Shown: positions 33,106 to 44,227, counted from the stretch's first letter. The stretch is 64,000 bases of DNA from Cercospora beticola (GCF_033473495.1 NC_088939.1:3658001-3722000), one strand, 5' to 3'. Program-made: numbers and translations. The notes: generated by a model from the sequence alone, not told the origin.

Positions 33106-33560
33106 GCAGAATCGAGAGAGATAGCATGAGGTTGCAATGCAGCTTTCCGTTAGGCCGTGCAGAATCGAGAGATCGCATCGAGTTTGTGATGCATTCTCTC
33201 TATTAGAACTTGCAAAATCGAGAGAATGTCTCGAAGTCGCGCTGTAGCTTTCTATCAGCCCGTGCAGAATCGAGAGAATGGATTAAGGTCGCACTATAGC
33301 TTTCCATCAACTCGTGCAGAATCGAGAGAATGGATTGAAGTCGCACTGTAGCTTTCCATCAACTCGTGCAGAATCGAGAGAACGTCTCGAAGTCGCGCTG
33401 TAGCTTTCCATCAACTCGTGCAGAATCAAGAGAACGTCTCGAAGTCGCGCTGTAGCTTTCTATTACGCCGTGCAGAATCGAGAGAATGCATCGAGGTTGT
33501 GCTATAGCTCTCCGCCAGGCTGTGCAGAATTGAGAGACTGTATCAAACTTGCAGCAGGGT
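33106..33560. repeat. 52-bp minisatellite, nine units
   Basis: The core GCAGAATCGAGAG recurs at 33106, 33159, 33212, 33264, 33316, 33368, 33420, 33472 and 33524: spacing 53, 53, then 52 throughout. The central units are nearly identical and the outer ones diverged, as in an array that expands from the middle. 52 is not a multiple of three and the array carries stops, so it is noncoding. It begins about 50 bp after the stop codon of the disrupted gene. Confidence 0.9.
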
Positions 33561-33932
33561 GAAGAGATCATCATGTAGCGCTAGGAGTAAGGACCTGGGC
33601 TTGAGGAGAACCAATCACGAGGTGGAGGTAGGGCAAAGGATCCAAGGAGGATATATAACTCGGAACAGAAGACCTAGACCAGCTGATACTAGAGCGTGAA
33701 GTCGGTTTATAAGTGTTGTCGGGAAGTGTATAGAGAACACGAATCGGAACGAAACATCTGGGAGAGCCAACGCGAGAGTGTAAAGTCGGATCGTAGAGAA
33801 TTGTCTGGAAGTGAAGACGAAACTCGAGTTGGGCCTTCAGGAAAGGAGTATGGTCCATTGGAATCGTTCCGATCTGGCTTCGCTTTACAGTCTCGTGTTT
33901 TCCGCCCGCGAGTTATGTTGCGTGCATTGCAT
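33561..33932. other. Spacer between two repeat arrays
   Basis: No gene seen. The sequence is GA-rich (for example about 33690-33850), with short frames only. Confidence 0.4.
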
Positions 33933-34185
33933 TTCCGACATGAATTCGCTCCTCGATCTCATGATCTCTCGTTGTTAATCATCTGGGTTGTTGGGTTGCC
34001 TTGCCATTCCGACATAAGTTTTCTCCTCAATCTCATCTTCTCGAGTCTTTCAACACCTCGGACGCATTGCTCTTCCGACCTAATCTTACTCCGCAGTCTC
34101 ATCTCTTCTAGCGTGCGGTTATCCTGTTTGCTTCGTCTTCCGACCTGATCTTACTCCGCAGTCTCATCTCTTCTAGCATGCAGTT
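33933..34185. repeat. 65-74-bp degenerate tandem repeat, four units
   Basis: Units beginning TTCCGAC lie at 33933, 34007, 34073 and 34138, each followed by a CTCC..TCTCAT..TCT segment. The last two units share about 40 nearly identical bases. The final unit overlaps the 3' end of the reverse-strand frame that stops at 34151, so the stop codon of that gene lies inside the repeat. Confidence 0.8.
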
Positions 34186-34582
34186 GTTCCATCTGCCGCC
34201 TCCGCTCATCAATCTCATCGGCCAAGCCAGGATCAATGAAACCACGATACGGATCGCCTATAACTCCTTGCCGTGCATCGTAACGCCTATCGCGCTCCTG
34301 GTACCGCTGGAGTATCTTGGGAGGCAGTTCTAGAGCCCGACTGAACATTCGAGGTATTTGCTCGTACGCTGCAAGGTAGAAGATGTTGCGGGTGGTCTCT
34401 ATGATGGAGCGCGGCGAGCGCGGGTCTGAAGAATCAGAGGACATGGCTCGGTGGATTCTGCTATCGCGGCATCGTACGTTTGATGTTGACAGGCGCTGTG
34501 GTGTTGTCAAGAGGGTGATGGAATGGCAACCCCGCTGGACGGTTGGCTTGGCAGAGACAAGCGCCTTCCTTGCCCTTTGCAT
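34151..34582 (-). CDS. Small basic hypothetical protein, possibly mitochondrial
   Basis: 143-aa single frame with a true ATG. The first 45 residues are rich in Arg, Ser and Thr and lack acidic residues, like a mitochondrial presequence. A second in-frame Met lies at residue 46 (AMSSDSSD). The middle has a short helical segment (NIFYLAAYEQIPRMFSRALEL) and the C-terminus is charged. No family recognised. The last 35 bp of the frame are part of a tandem repeat unit, so the C-terminus may be recently acquired. It is divergent from the transporter gene at 35156. Confidence 0.45.
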   Translation of the reverse strand: MQRARKALVSAKPTVQRGCHSITLLTTPQRLSTSNVRCRDSRIHRAMSSDSSDPRSPRSIIETTRNIFYLAAYEQIPRMFSRALELPPKILQRYQERDRRYDARQGVIGDPYRGFIDPGLADEIDERRRQMEQLHARRDETAE

Positions 34583-35155
34583 TTGACAGCTGCGTGTGCT
34601 TGCCTCCTACCCTCATGTCGTCTCTAGTCAGAGCCGAATATTCAATCCTGAAGCTATAAACGACTCCATTGAAGGCTGCTAAGTCGTCAGAAGCATGAGC
34701 TTCGATAAAAGCATTGAATCAGTTCTGAGCATAACCTCGACCATGCCGCTCCTCCTGTTTGCCTCGATACAAGTTCCATCCGCTCGCTGATGACGAAGTA
34801 GAATCGAAAAAGCTTCGAAGAAACGCTTGGTCGCATCTTACATGAAGAACTGAAGACATGTCCTCTCGCCTTCGCATATCCGGTCTTCCGCAACATCCGT
34901 CGTGATGTAATTCTCCATCCCTGGTGACGCAGGACGGCAAATGGCGATAGCCCAAGATAGCACTTATTCCACGAACCACATCTGGCAGAAGTCAGGCCGG
35001 TAGATGGGAAGAAGTGGGTAAGAAATGGTATGCGGATCGTACCCGGCACATTGATTTCATAGGTGGTTTGTGTTCACTTCAGCTATCATCTCCAACCACA
35101 TTGCTTCCGTTATTCAGTATTACTTGGAGACAGCTCTCATGCCCAGTTCCTCACA
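34583..35155. other. Intergenic region between divergent genes
   Basis: Promoter space; no gene or repeat seen. Confidence 0.45.
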
Positions 35156-36115
35156 ATGCCTCCTCCTCCAACGAATGGCCTCTCTCCACAAGAAATTAGT
35201 CACTTTGTGACACAAGCTGGCCTCGCCAAAGCCCGCCTTACCTGGCCCGAATATGTGATCAAATCATTCTTCGGAGGGGTTTTCATCTCTTTGGGTGGCA
35301 TGATCGACATCATCGTCAACGCCGGCTCCCCGGGTCTTCGAGCAAGCAATCCAGGCCTTGCAACACTCATCGCAGGCTTCACCTTCCCATTGGGTTTTGT
35401 CCTGGTGACCTTGACGAACATGGAGCTGTCGACGAGTAACTTCTTCGTAATGCCGTACACGACAATGCAAAGGAAGACGACAGTAGTGGATTGGCTCAAG
35501 AATTGGGTCCTGACCTACGTGCTCAACATCGCCGGCGCGTTGTTCGTCGCGGGCTTTCTGGCGTGGTGGAGCGATGTACTCAATACGGATGAGGCTACGG
35601 CGTACGTGACAACCCAGGCGGAAGAACGGGTTAATGTGCAGTGGTCGGTCAACTTCTTGCGAGGTATCGGTTGCAATTTTTTCGTCGGTCTGGCGTTCTT
35701 TATGACTCTGGGAGCAGTGGAGTTCGTTTCCAAAATCTACACGATCTGGGTCCCAATCTGGGCATTTGTCATCGCTGGCTACCAGCATTCAATCGCCAAC
35801 TACTTCATGATACCGATCGGAATGTTCTATGGTGTGAACTTTTCCGTTGGAAAGTTCATCTCACATAGCGTAATCCCTGTCACTCTCGGGAATATTGTTG
35901 GCGGCGCTCTGCTTTGTTCTCTGCCATTTTGGTATCTTTATGGCAGAGGTGATGGAATTAATGTGCAAACTGGGCACGAGATTCGAGAATCCACGATGCA
36001 AAAGCACAGGGTCGAATCAGATGAGACCGTCGGTGGTCGCGATTCCGCAGCGAGAGGCCGTGACGCAGCTATGGGAGATGGTTATGATCGGAATGGTATG
36101 GTACATACTGCCTGA
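35156..36115 (+). CDS. Formate/nitrite transporter (FNT family)
   Basis: Single-exon gene, 319 aa. Six transmembrane helices fit the pattern. The protein carries FNT-like segments: IKSFFGGVFISLGGM in the first helix, the LVTLTNMELSTSNFF loop after helix 2, the GIGCNFFVGLAFFM re-entrant region, and GYQHSIANYFMIPIG followed by TLGNIVGGALL near the last helix. FNT proteins form aquaporin-like pentamers passing formate, nitrite or other small monovalent anions. In fungi they sit in the plasma membrane or organelles, often in nitrite uptake. No nitrate-assimilation gene is nearby, so the substrate cannot be inferred from context. The Met at 35156 is the first ATG of the frame. The hydrophilic tail after the last helix is about 60 residues. 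Confidence 0.92.
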   Translation: MPPPPTNGLSPQEISHFVTQAGLAKARLTWPEYVIKSFFGGVFISLGGMIDIIVNAGSPGLRASNPGLATLIAGFTFPLGFVLVTLTNMELSTSNFFVMPYTTMQRKTTVVDWLKNWVLTYVLNIAGALFVAGFLAWWSDVLNTDEATAYVTTQAEERVNVQWSVNFLRGIGCNFFVGLAFFMTLGAVEFVSKIYTIWVPIWAFVIAGYQHSIANYFMIPIGMFYGVNFSVGKFISHSVIPVTLGNIVGGALLCSLPFWYLYGRGDGINVQTGHEIRESTMQKHRVESDETVGGRDSAARGRDAAMGDGYDRNGMVHTA

Positions 36116-36614
36116 TAGTGTGGAGAGTGGTGATTTAATGGTACTTCTGCAGTGAGGGAACTCTTGGCTTAGGCCACCGGCGGCTTCTGTCGATCGCGGA
36201 GGGCCCAGTCGGGGATTGCCTTCATGCTTCACCCAGTACTCTGGAAAGTAGACGGCAGACTATCCGCCAGATTGGAAGTGACAGTGCACATGGTGACCTG
36301 CTATAGTGGCATTCTTGGAACAGGCTTGCCAGACCAACCAAATGGCTCCAACACTTCATCCCGTCCGGTGCCTTCGATGCGAGATGCACCTCGGCTTCCA
36401 AGCGGCACAACCCTAAGCCAAGATCATCCTGGAAAGCATCTTCCAGGCATCTCTCCTGCACAGTGCCGTAGCTTTGGTAACGTGGCGCCCTTACGACACG
36501 ACCACTGGCGTATTCCTACTCGTCGGGCTGGTACGAACCAAACATTCAACCAATAAATAAGTTTCCTGCCTGTCCGGTGCAGAAGCACCAACAAGTAGGC
36601 ACCGGGCGGTGCAT
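36116..36614. other. Intergenic region
   Basis: 3' flank of the transporter gene and promoter of the F-box-like gene; no gene seen. Confidence 0.5.
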
Positions 36615-38178
36615 ATGGCATCCCCAAGATTCCATCTCCCAGAGGAGATTCTGGCTGTCATCATCGATTGCCTGCAACTGCCATCCGCAGTGATCATTGG
36701 CGAGCAGCGAGAGCCCAATTTTAGCAGACTCAGCGAGTCTGACAAGGCGGTTAAACTCCATCTGGCCACATTAGCATCTCTCAGCAGGACCTGTAAAGCT
36801 CTGAACCGCATCGTGAAGCCAATTCTGTACCATACATTCCCCGGCACTCGCATCTCAAATGCCAGGACCTTTATCAAAACTCTAGCGAAGGACTCCGTCT
36901 GCGCAAACAGCGTCCAAGAAATTGTCATCGACAAGTGGGAACATATCTCTCGAGGCATTGACAGTCCAATCGACCGGGCGCCTCAAAGCTTGGATGCGCA
37001 GTGTCTACAATATGCAAGAGGACTGCGCAGGACAAGTTCGTGCTATCCCATGGGCCTTGGCTCAGCCATAGGAGCGGAGCTGGAGAGTGGCCGAGCTGAT
37101 GTTGTGCTTACTACCCTGGTTCTATTGTGTGATAACATTGAAGTCCTTGAGGTTTCGGTGCCCTGCTTCAATGAAGTCACGCAACAAGAAGAATTCTTGC
37201 GGGCAAGGTCGATTTACTTCCTTCTTGACGTGCTCCCTGTCTTCAAGTGGACTTCCGAATCCCACAAGCGGTATCTGAATATCAAGAAATTTGCCATACG
37301 GCTCGAAAGACACTCTGGAACGTTCGGCTGCACTTTCGTAACGCGAATGCTCTTAATGCCGAACTTGGAAAGCTTCAGCGCTTGGCGTATAAGTTGTAGT
37401 AGGCTGCTGTGCGCACGAGAGCCAGGCACACCAGGTATGGCGTTCGAATGACGATTCAAATGGCGACTGTTGGCGAGGAATTGAATATCGTCATTACTAC
37501 GAGAAAGCCAGCTGACACCTAATAGACCACCCGTGGACTGGACTCAAGAGCGTAAAACTACAAGATTGCAAAATGGACAATGTCATGCTTGCAATTCTAC
37601 TACAACGAGCCCCGAATCTGATTGAGATCGATCTGCAGTGGGCCGTACAGCAGTACAATCTCGATTTTGCATCCCTCGCTGCATCACTCAATACTTTTGG
37701 CACACGGCTCGAATCCGTCAGATTAGACACGCGCAATAACTTTTGCCATTATCCAGACATTTGGGGCGTGTCATCAACACACGAAGCACGCGAGGAACCG
37801 CTCGGAAACTTACAAGAAATGGTGAATCTCAAGCACCTTGCCGTAACCCCACGAGCAATGGTCGGAGGAAGTGCTTTTATTGACTTCCAGCATAAAGTTT
37901 TGAAATGTTTACCAGCTAATTTACGAACACTGCAACTCATTGGTCCAACACGAGAAGACCCGAGCGACATGGTGACTGGAACATTATTCTGGCAATTCCA
38001 GAAACTTTTCACAGCAAAGCAACCGCCGAGCTCTCAGTTGGAAAGTGTCGAATTCCAGTGTGCTGGATTCCGACTGAGTCCTGACAATATGTATCACTGG
38101 CGGAGTGATGTTGTCGAGCTCCCCAATTTAGGCCCGGAGCCGGGGTACAATTGTACGTTTACAAGACTGCACGCATAG
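36615..38178 (+). CDS. F-box-like protein with leucine-rich C-terminal part
   Basis: Two exons: 36615-37434 and 37526-38178; 91-nt intron with CTGAC branch and CTAATAG acceptor; 490 aa. The N-terminus FHLPEEILAVIIDCLQL, followed about 40 residues later by LATLASLSRTCKALNRIVKPILY, is the F-box pattern, with an unusually long insert between the helices. The rest is leucine-rich without strict LRR periodicity (LKSVKLQDCKMD, LIEIDLQWA, LRTLQLIG), as in many fungal F-box proteins that present substrates to an SCF ubiquitin ligase through Skp1. The junction reads TPDHPWTGLKSVKL, which restores a beta-strand-like repeat. Substrate unknown. Confidence 0.75.
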
Positions 38179-38297
38179 TGTGGAACGGGCACCTTGAACA
38201 TGGTGATCGGTAACAACATAACGATGTTTGTGCATTTACTACCATACGATGTGACTGGGCCGCAAACTAATGTGCAATACTTCCAGAGCCAGCCGTG

Positions 38298-39111
38298 CTA
38301 TTCATCGCTATTTTCCGTAAGAGCATACTTCTTTCCCGCATCATACAACTCCCTCAGCCCCTTAACTTTGCTGAGAAACTTCTCCTTCTCATCCTTCCCC
38401 AACATTTCCATCATCCTTACCGTTCCCACAAGCAAAAGGTCCCCAAAACACATCTCCTTGCCCATAATCCAAGGCCCATCATCCTTCTTGAAATCCGTCA
38501 GCAGCTTTTCCATCATTTCAAGCCCAGGCTTCGCCTCTTCGAAACAGTCCTCCTCACTCTTCGACTTCTCCAGATCAGCCATACTCATCCCAAATCTTCT
38601 TCCACGATCTTCCTCAAACCAAGCAATATCCTCCTCGACAAGGATCCTCGACTGGACTTTTGGAAAGAACCAAGACATTAATGGGTAAAACACTTTCCCT
38701 GACGCGGCTTTCACCGCATCAATAATATCCGTGCGATCGAGGTGGAGAGATGGCGAAGGGTAGAGCTCTTCGATCTTGGGGATGATCTTCTCCGAGTCCA
38801 TGACCACCGTTCCATCAGGAAAGCGGACAGTGGGGATTGAGTAGTTAGACCAGTTGGGTTGCGGGTTGGGTTTCACGCCGGTGGCGGCGAGAGTCTCTTG
38901 CAGACGAACATATGGGATCCATTCTGTGCGGAATAGGATGTTCTTGTAGTTGAGCACAGTACGAGCTGGAAGTCGTTCGCCATTACTACGCTATTCGAGA
39001 GAGGGTGATACTCTGCGTCGTTTGAGACGTACCTTTCAACGCATTGCCTGACCAGCTGCGACAGGGCTCTCTACTGGGAAGATCGTAGAGTATAAAGTCA
39101 GAGTCAGACAT
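38298..39111 (-). CDS. Glutathione S-transferase-like protein
   Basis: Two exons: 39111-39033 and 38965-38298; 67-nt intron; 248 aa. The first exon gives MSDSDFILYDLPSREPCRSW, the start of the thioredoxin fold. The second continues with LNYKNILFRTEWIPY, IPTVRFPDGTVVMDSEKI (cis-Pro and the Ser of the G-site) and an alpha-helical C-terminal domain with DGPWIMGKEMCFGDLLLVG (N-capping-box-like GD/FGD). This arrangement is typical of fungal GST-like proteins that use glutathione on small electrophiles; the substrate is unknown. The 3' end lies only 119 bp from the stop of the convergent F-box-like gene. Confidence 0.88.
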
Positions 39112-39356
39112 GTTGAGGTATTGAGATTGCTGATCCTGCTAAAGTTTCTGAAGATGTCGGAAGCAAGTAAGTGGCAGTTGAGAAACTTATAGCTTGAGAA
39201 GCTGAGTGTCCGAAGTGGAGTACATGCGGAAGGAACAGTGGAGCCCTAATTCCTTCCAGGCTCGTACCATAACTTAGGCTGCAAAGCGGGAGAATAGTGA
39301 AACCCGACGGTGTAACAGCAGTGATATTCCTTGGCAATGCGCGAGTGGGGATTATT

Positions 39357-41392
39357 TCAATGGATGATAGTTCCTCTCCTTTCTAGTTTCCCAGCCTTGT
39401 ATCTTATATACAGCTCGTTAACAAAGTGATCGTGCTTGACACCTGGTTCCCGTTTCTTTGAGAATTCGTCGAGAGCGTCTTCGAGGTCCCACCCGAGTCG
39501 TTCCACGAGGTAGCAAATGATCAAAAACCCTGTATATTGTCAGACTCGATGTCATTGAAGCTACTGTCAGCGAATTTTACTTCTTACCTGTTCGGTTGAA
39601 ACCATAGTGACAATGTACACCAATAGTCGGTCGAGGCACGCCCTCCTTAGCGTCCTGTAGTTTCGATGATTGCCTGAGCGTATCGATAAGTGCAATGAAT
39701 TGCTCGACCTCGTCCGCTCCCGGAGGCTGTTTGCTCACTGTTGGAAACTTATGGTACTCGACATCACCATTCTCGAGCCCTGCTTTGTCATATACCGGAG
39801 CATCAAGACTGATATCAACAACCATTGCAACACCGTTTGGAATCACCTTCCAGCTGTATTTCTTGACAAATGCAGGCGGGCTGTGCTCGTCGTCGACTTC
39901 GCGCATAGTCTTCATTGCGCGAAAAGTCTCAGCGATTGGATCGGAGCAGGCCGCAACGGCTTGCCATTTTTTAAGATTTTTCACATCCCACTTGCCAGAA
40001 GTTGAGAGATGTCGAAGTTGCCAGCCAGGCGAGAGCCGCTCGTCCACGTGTCGAGCCAAGAAGTTCTCAATATAGCCTGACAAAATGCGTACATTCGTGG
40101 TTGAGTAGAGCAGTCCATGTGAAGCCGGTGCTGCGAAAATGCACGTCTTAAGCGGGATCGAGTGTTTGGTAGACGCCTCTTCGTGCTGCACGCCATCCGC
40201 AGAGGCTGACTCTCGCTCCGGCAGCGCGGTAATCGTGTCGGATCGACTCAGCTGCTCTGTGGCCATTGCCGCATCCGCAGCGACCGCGGGCAGGTGCGGG
40301 GCGATCGCTCCGTTTGCAGAGACAGGTGGATTGGTCACAGAATCATGCCGAACTGTTGTCAGCCATTCCTGGATCTGCTCAACCTCTGCAGGCGGAGCCA
40401 GCTTGTCGTCTTCTCCTGCCACGAGAAGCAGCGGCACTCGAATTCCGTTCCACACCCTCCGCCCGAGAATACTCTCATGCCCGTCCTCGGTCGCCCTAGT
40501 CTCTTGCCTAGCCAGCGCCGACGTTATTCTTTGAAACGCCGAGGATCTTGCCTGTTGATTGTAGCGAAGCTGCAGCTTTTTGGTCTCGAGATCAGCTTCC
40601 TTGCCAATGACGCGTGTTACCGAGAGGCTGTCGACACCACCTCGACGGTCCGCCATCCGAAGGAGATCAAAAACAAACGAGGGCAGGTAGCTGACACGCC
40701 GAATGCCTCGCATCTCCTCTTCAGATACTCCCCGGGAGCGTGGGCATACTGCGATCAATGAGACGATGCTGTCAGCGCAAAGATGGTACAGAGGTGAGCT
40801 GGAGGAGGCTAGCAAGGCTGCGATCGAGCAGCCCATGCTGTGGCCGATCAGCACGACTTTCTGATTGGCCTCCTTGTTGCGATGTTCTTCGATGGCCACA
40901 TGAAGCAGCTCAGCGAATGCAGTAGTGGTGTAGGCTTCGATATCATCTGGCTTGAAGTCGGACAGGCCGCAGCCCGGGAGATCGATGGCCATGCATGGCG
41001 CAATCTGAGTAAGGGAATTCAGCAAAGGAGCGAATTGAGCGGCCGAGCCTCCGAGACCATGGATCAAAACAATAAGTGGCAAATCGGCTGGCAACTTGCT
41101 CGCCTGCGTATGTTCATTGTAAAAGGTTCGTATTCGAGGATATACATGGCCGGAGGGCGTTGAATACGACCTGTATTTCGTCCGCGCTTTGAGCAGGCCA
41201 GGATCTGTCGAGGCAGCTGGAAGTTCTGTGAGCATTGGGGAGCACGGGCGAAGACGGGAAGCAGGACGTACCGTCTTTGATTTCTTGAAATGCAGGCAGC
41301 TTTCTGACGACCCACGTGAGTGCAGCTATCCCGGCCGCAGCTGTGACAAGCAGTGCAGGCGTGAACAGTCTCTCCAACGTTGCTGGGGCCAT
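39357..41392 (-). CDS. Alpha/beta hydrolase fused to a CX5R dual-specificity-type phosphatase
   Basis: Three exons: 41392-41272, 41225-39588, 39529-39357, giving 643 aa with all junctions in phase. Residues about 8-32 form a hydrophobic anchor (LFTPALLVTAAAGIAALTW). Next is an alpha/beta hydrolase domain with HGLGG at about 96-100 and nucleophile Ser170 in GHSMG; an Asp candidate lies in AGEDDKLAP and the His candidate in ASHGLLYS. The C-terminal domain carries the phosphatase P-loop HCHYGFNRTG with Cys579 and Arg585; intron 2 splits the codon for the last Gly. The sequence after it (FLIICYLVERLGWDLEDALDEF) matches the helix following the P-loop in dual-specificity and RNA-triphosphatase-like enzymes. 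Both active sites look intact. A lipid- or phosphate-ester role at a membrane is inference. Confidence 0.88.
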
Positions 41393-42131
41393 GGACTGTC
41401 TGGAGTCGTTCTGCAGGGCTAGCGGATGCGAGTCAGGCCCCGGCGGGCTTATAAGGCTGAAGTCAGTACGTGACTAGTCGGTGTAGGCAAAGTCAAGGAA
41501 CGCTTGAGTATGCAGTTTTCGGAAGAACCAATAGGGCTTGCTGCTGATAGCACCTGCTCGCCAGCTTGGAGATGCGAGCGCTCGTTGCCGTCGTGCGGAG
41601 GTCCGACTGCCTATTTGATGCGTGACCAGACGGGTAGAAGCTTCCTAGAGGTCGTCAATCATAATGCGCCACCATACCGAAAGTCACGAAGTATGAAAAC
41701 GTGTCGTGGAGGGCCTGCGGGTGGACAGAACATCGCGCTCTGGCGAAACCGAAAGACGTGATGAAAGCAACGGCGTTGCGTGTGACCTCATCGTCGCGGA
41801 GCAACGCCAGCAACTGACCAGCACCATGGTCAAGAACCGGGTTTGGAGGACTGCGCAGGACGTCCGTAAGGATGCGCCGTCTCACCGCTCAATGCAACAT
41901 GGCGAGTTCTGGTGAGGAGTTGTGCTGGGCTGATGAGCGCCAAACTGACCCAAGTTCTGGCGACTGAGATTATGGCCTGAGGCAGCAATCGCAAATTTCT
42001 CCTTGGCACGAATCCACTCTCACATTTCGCATATCCGTCAACCCACGGCTTGATCCAGCACCGCACAAACACCACCCAACGCTCTTCTTCGCCGATCGAC
42101 CACAAGAGCCTCGCTCGCCACTACCGTCAAG
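41393..42131. other. Divergent promoter region, hydrolase-phosphatase / eS19
   Basis: 739 bp between divergent starts; no gene. The last 90 bp before the eS19 ATG are rich in C and T with few G, as expected for a ribosomal-protein leader. Confidence 0.5.
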
Positions 42132-42765
42132 ATGCCTGGTGTTTCCGTTCGCGATGTCCCTGCCGACAAGTTCATCGATGCCTACGCTGCTTTCTTGAAG
42201 CGTCAGGGCAAGCTCCCAATCCCAGGTACGGAGTGATCCGCCATAGAAAAAATAAGAGATGGAATCGCATTGGCACAATGATATCAGAGAAACCTGAATC
42301 CCGTGAGGAACGGGGGACAAGTGTCAGCAGAAATACTGACACAGTCTACAGGTTGGACCGATACTGTCAAGACCTCCCACGCAAAGGAGCTCCCACCTCA
42401 GAGCCAGGACTGGTAAGCATTTTAGTTTCGCCATGCGCATTTACAACATGATCTGACTTGGACGTAGGTTCTACATCCGCTCTGCTGCTATCGCCCGCCA
42501 CATCTACATGCGCAAGACTGTCGGTGTCGGCCGCCTCAGGAAGGTTCACGGTGGCACCAAGAACCGTGGCTCGCGCCCATCGCACCACGTCGACGCCTCC
42601 GGTGCCGTTGACCGCAAGGTCATGCAGGCTCTCGAGAAGATTGGTGTCCTCGAGCAGGATGAGGAGAAGGGTGGCCGCCGCATCACCCAGTCTGGCCAGC
42701 GTGATCTGGACCGTATCGCCCAGACCACCGTCGAGGCTGAGGAGGAGGATGAGGATGACGAGTAA
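42132..42765 (+). CDS. RPS19: 40S ribosomal protein eS19
   Basis: Three exons: 42132-42225, 42352-42412, 42468-42765; introns of 126 and 55 nt; 150 aa. Hallmarks are MPGVSVRDVPADKFIDAYA, WTDTVKTSHAKELPPQ, FYIRSAAIARHIYMRK, GGTKNRGSRPSHH and ALEKIGVLEQDEEKGGRRI, all characteristic of eS19 (about 145 aa in yeast and human). It is a small-subunit protein needed for 40S head maturation. The C-terminus is extended by a short acidic run (EAEEEDEDDE). The early introns after about 31 and 52 codons are typical of ribosomal protein genes. Confidence 0.98.
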
Positions 42766-43526
42766 ATGTCTGAATTATCACGACCAAAAGCATTTGATAC
42801 AGGGTGACAGGCAGGATACTCGATGCATTTCAATGGCGCGGCGTTCCGGGATACTGGCAGCGTAACATGCTGCTGGTAGGAGCCGGCTTAGTGACTGAAT
42901 GAACCAGCTTGATACCCAATTCAGTCTTTGCCGTCTCTGTTCCTTCTCACGTTGCCTTCAGCTGGTCACGTTCCACTTCCGGATGCTTGCATCGTAGATC
43001 ATTTCCAGACAATGCTGAAGATAACGGCAGTGCGCAAAGACTTGAACCTGCCAACCTGCGTAGTGATCCGAAAGGCCCGCAAATGATGTGGAAACGATGT
43101 GACCAGAAGAGTGACAGCAGGCGCCGACTGGCCAAGAATTGATGTGGCGGTAGCACTGGGGCAACACTGTCGTTTGCCATTGGCACTGGTATCGTGCAGC
43201 GAGGGGCCAACTCGAGCAGAGCATGTGGATTAGATCGTGAAGTCCGACAATTAAGAGGAGCTTTGAAAGCAGGAAATGTTACTTCGTATAGCGACTTCAA
43301 ACAGGCGTGAAATACGAGGTCAACTCTAAGAGAGCGCACGAAGAAAACCATCTTGTTGACTCTCTGCTTCGTCTGTATTCAATACTAGCATGAGCTTCGT
43401 GGTTCTATAATTGTTCCTGCCGTCATGAGTTCATGAGTGCGGGAAGTCAAAGCTCGGACCCACCGGACTCCCGTCCATGTGAACTCCATAAGCATCACTC
43501 TGTCACAGGCATAGCATTGACTTGTC
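42766..43526. other. Intergenic region
   Basis: 3' flank of the eS19 gene and promoter of the Cmc1 gene. A tRNA-B-box-like GGTTCAAGTC on the reverse strand near 43040 lacks the stems of a tRNA; nothing else seen. Confidence 0.5.
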
Positions 43527-44061
43527 ATGGCCGCAGTAATGTCATCAAACCCGCCCACATCGTCCTCAACGAGAAAACCAATCGTCCCGAATCCATCGCG
43601 CTCACCGCTCCCACTCTCCGCATCTCAAGAGTCCCAAGTCCGCGAGCTATATCACAAACGAGTCCGCCAAAAATGCGCCGATGAAGTGAGAGGTATTTGC
43701 GAACCTGCATTGCAATGGCCACCCAGAGTGCATTTTACTGACATGTGATGCTTCTTTTTCAGAATTCGCAGCATGCTGCACCTCCCGAACCTTCACAGCG
43801 ACCATCATGTGCCGCAAAGAGCAAAAAGCCATGAACAACTGCATGATGCTCTACGCCACACAAGCCGAACAGGACGCGGCTCGAGAAGAATGGTTTGCGA
43901 CAATGGATGAGAGACGGAAAGAGCGCGAGGTGAAGGAAGCAAAGAGGAAGCAAGATGAGAAGTTTTGGCGCGAGTGGTGGGATAAAGATTCCAAGGGCGT
44001 GCCATCTACGGAAGGAAGAGACAATAAGGGAAGACATATACAACCGAATGGAAAGCCGTGA
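43527..44061 (+). CDS. CMC1: Mitochondrial twin-CX9C protein (Cmc1 family)
   Basis: Two exons: 43527-43692 and 43763-44061; 70-nt intron; 154 aa. The twin motif is complete: C-ADEVREFAA-C and C-RKEQKAMNN-C, separated by CTSRTFTATIM. The first CX9C spans the splice junction (EVR|EFAACC), which confirms the intron. Cmc1 is an intermembrane-space protein imported by Mia40 that stabilises Cox1-Cox14 and copper delivery to cytochrome c oxidase. The N-terminal 40 residues are a Pro/Ser-rich extension, longer than in yeast Cmc1, and the C-terminus is charged and helical. Confidence 0.93.
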
Positions 44062-44227
44062 AGAGCTCGAATGAATCACCAATGGATGGAAGTTGATGCT
44101 GGAAGACGCGATGGACAACATGCATTACTGGACATCCGCACCGCGGGTTTGTCTCTATGTTTACAGCTCAAGCGACAGACTCTGGACGGCCATCTCCTCC
44201 GAGCCCGGCGTACTGGGTATCTCTACT

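Noticed and set aside
42226..42351. Intronic C/D snoRNA in the first eS19 intron
   Set aside because: CTGA (D-box-like) sequences exist near the 3' end, but no RTGATGA C box or terminal stem is convincing.
43020..43100. Possible reverse-strand tRNA because of a GGTTCAAGTC B-box
   Set aside because: No T-stem complement, acceptor stem or anticodon arm can be formed around it.
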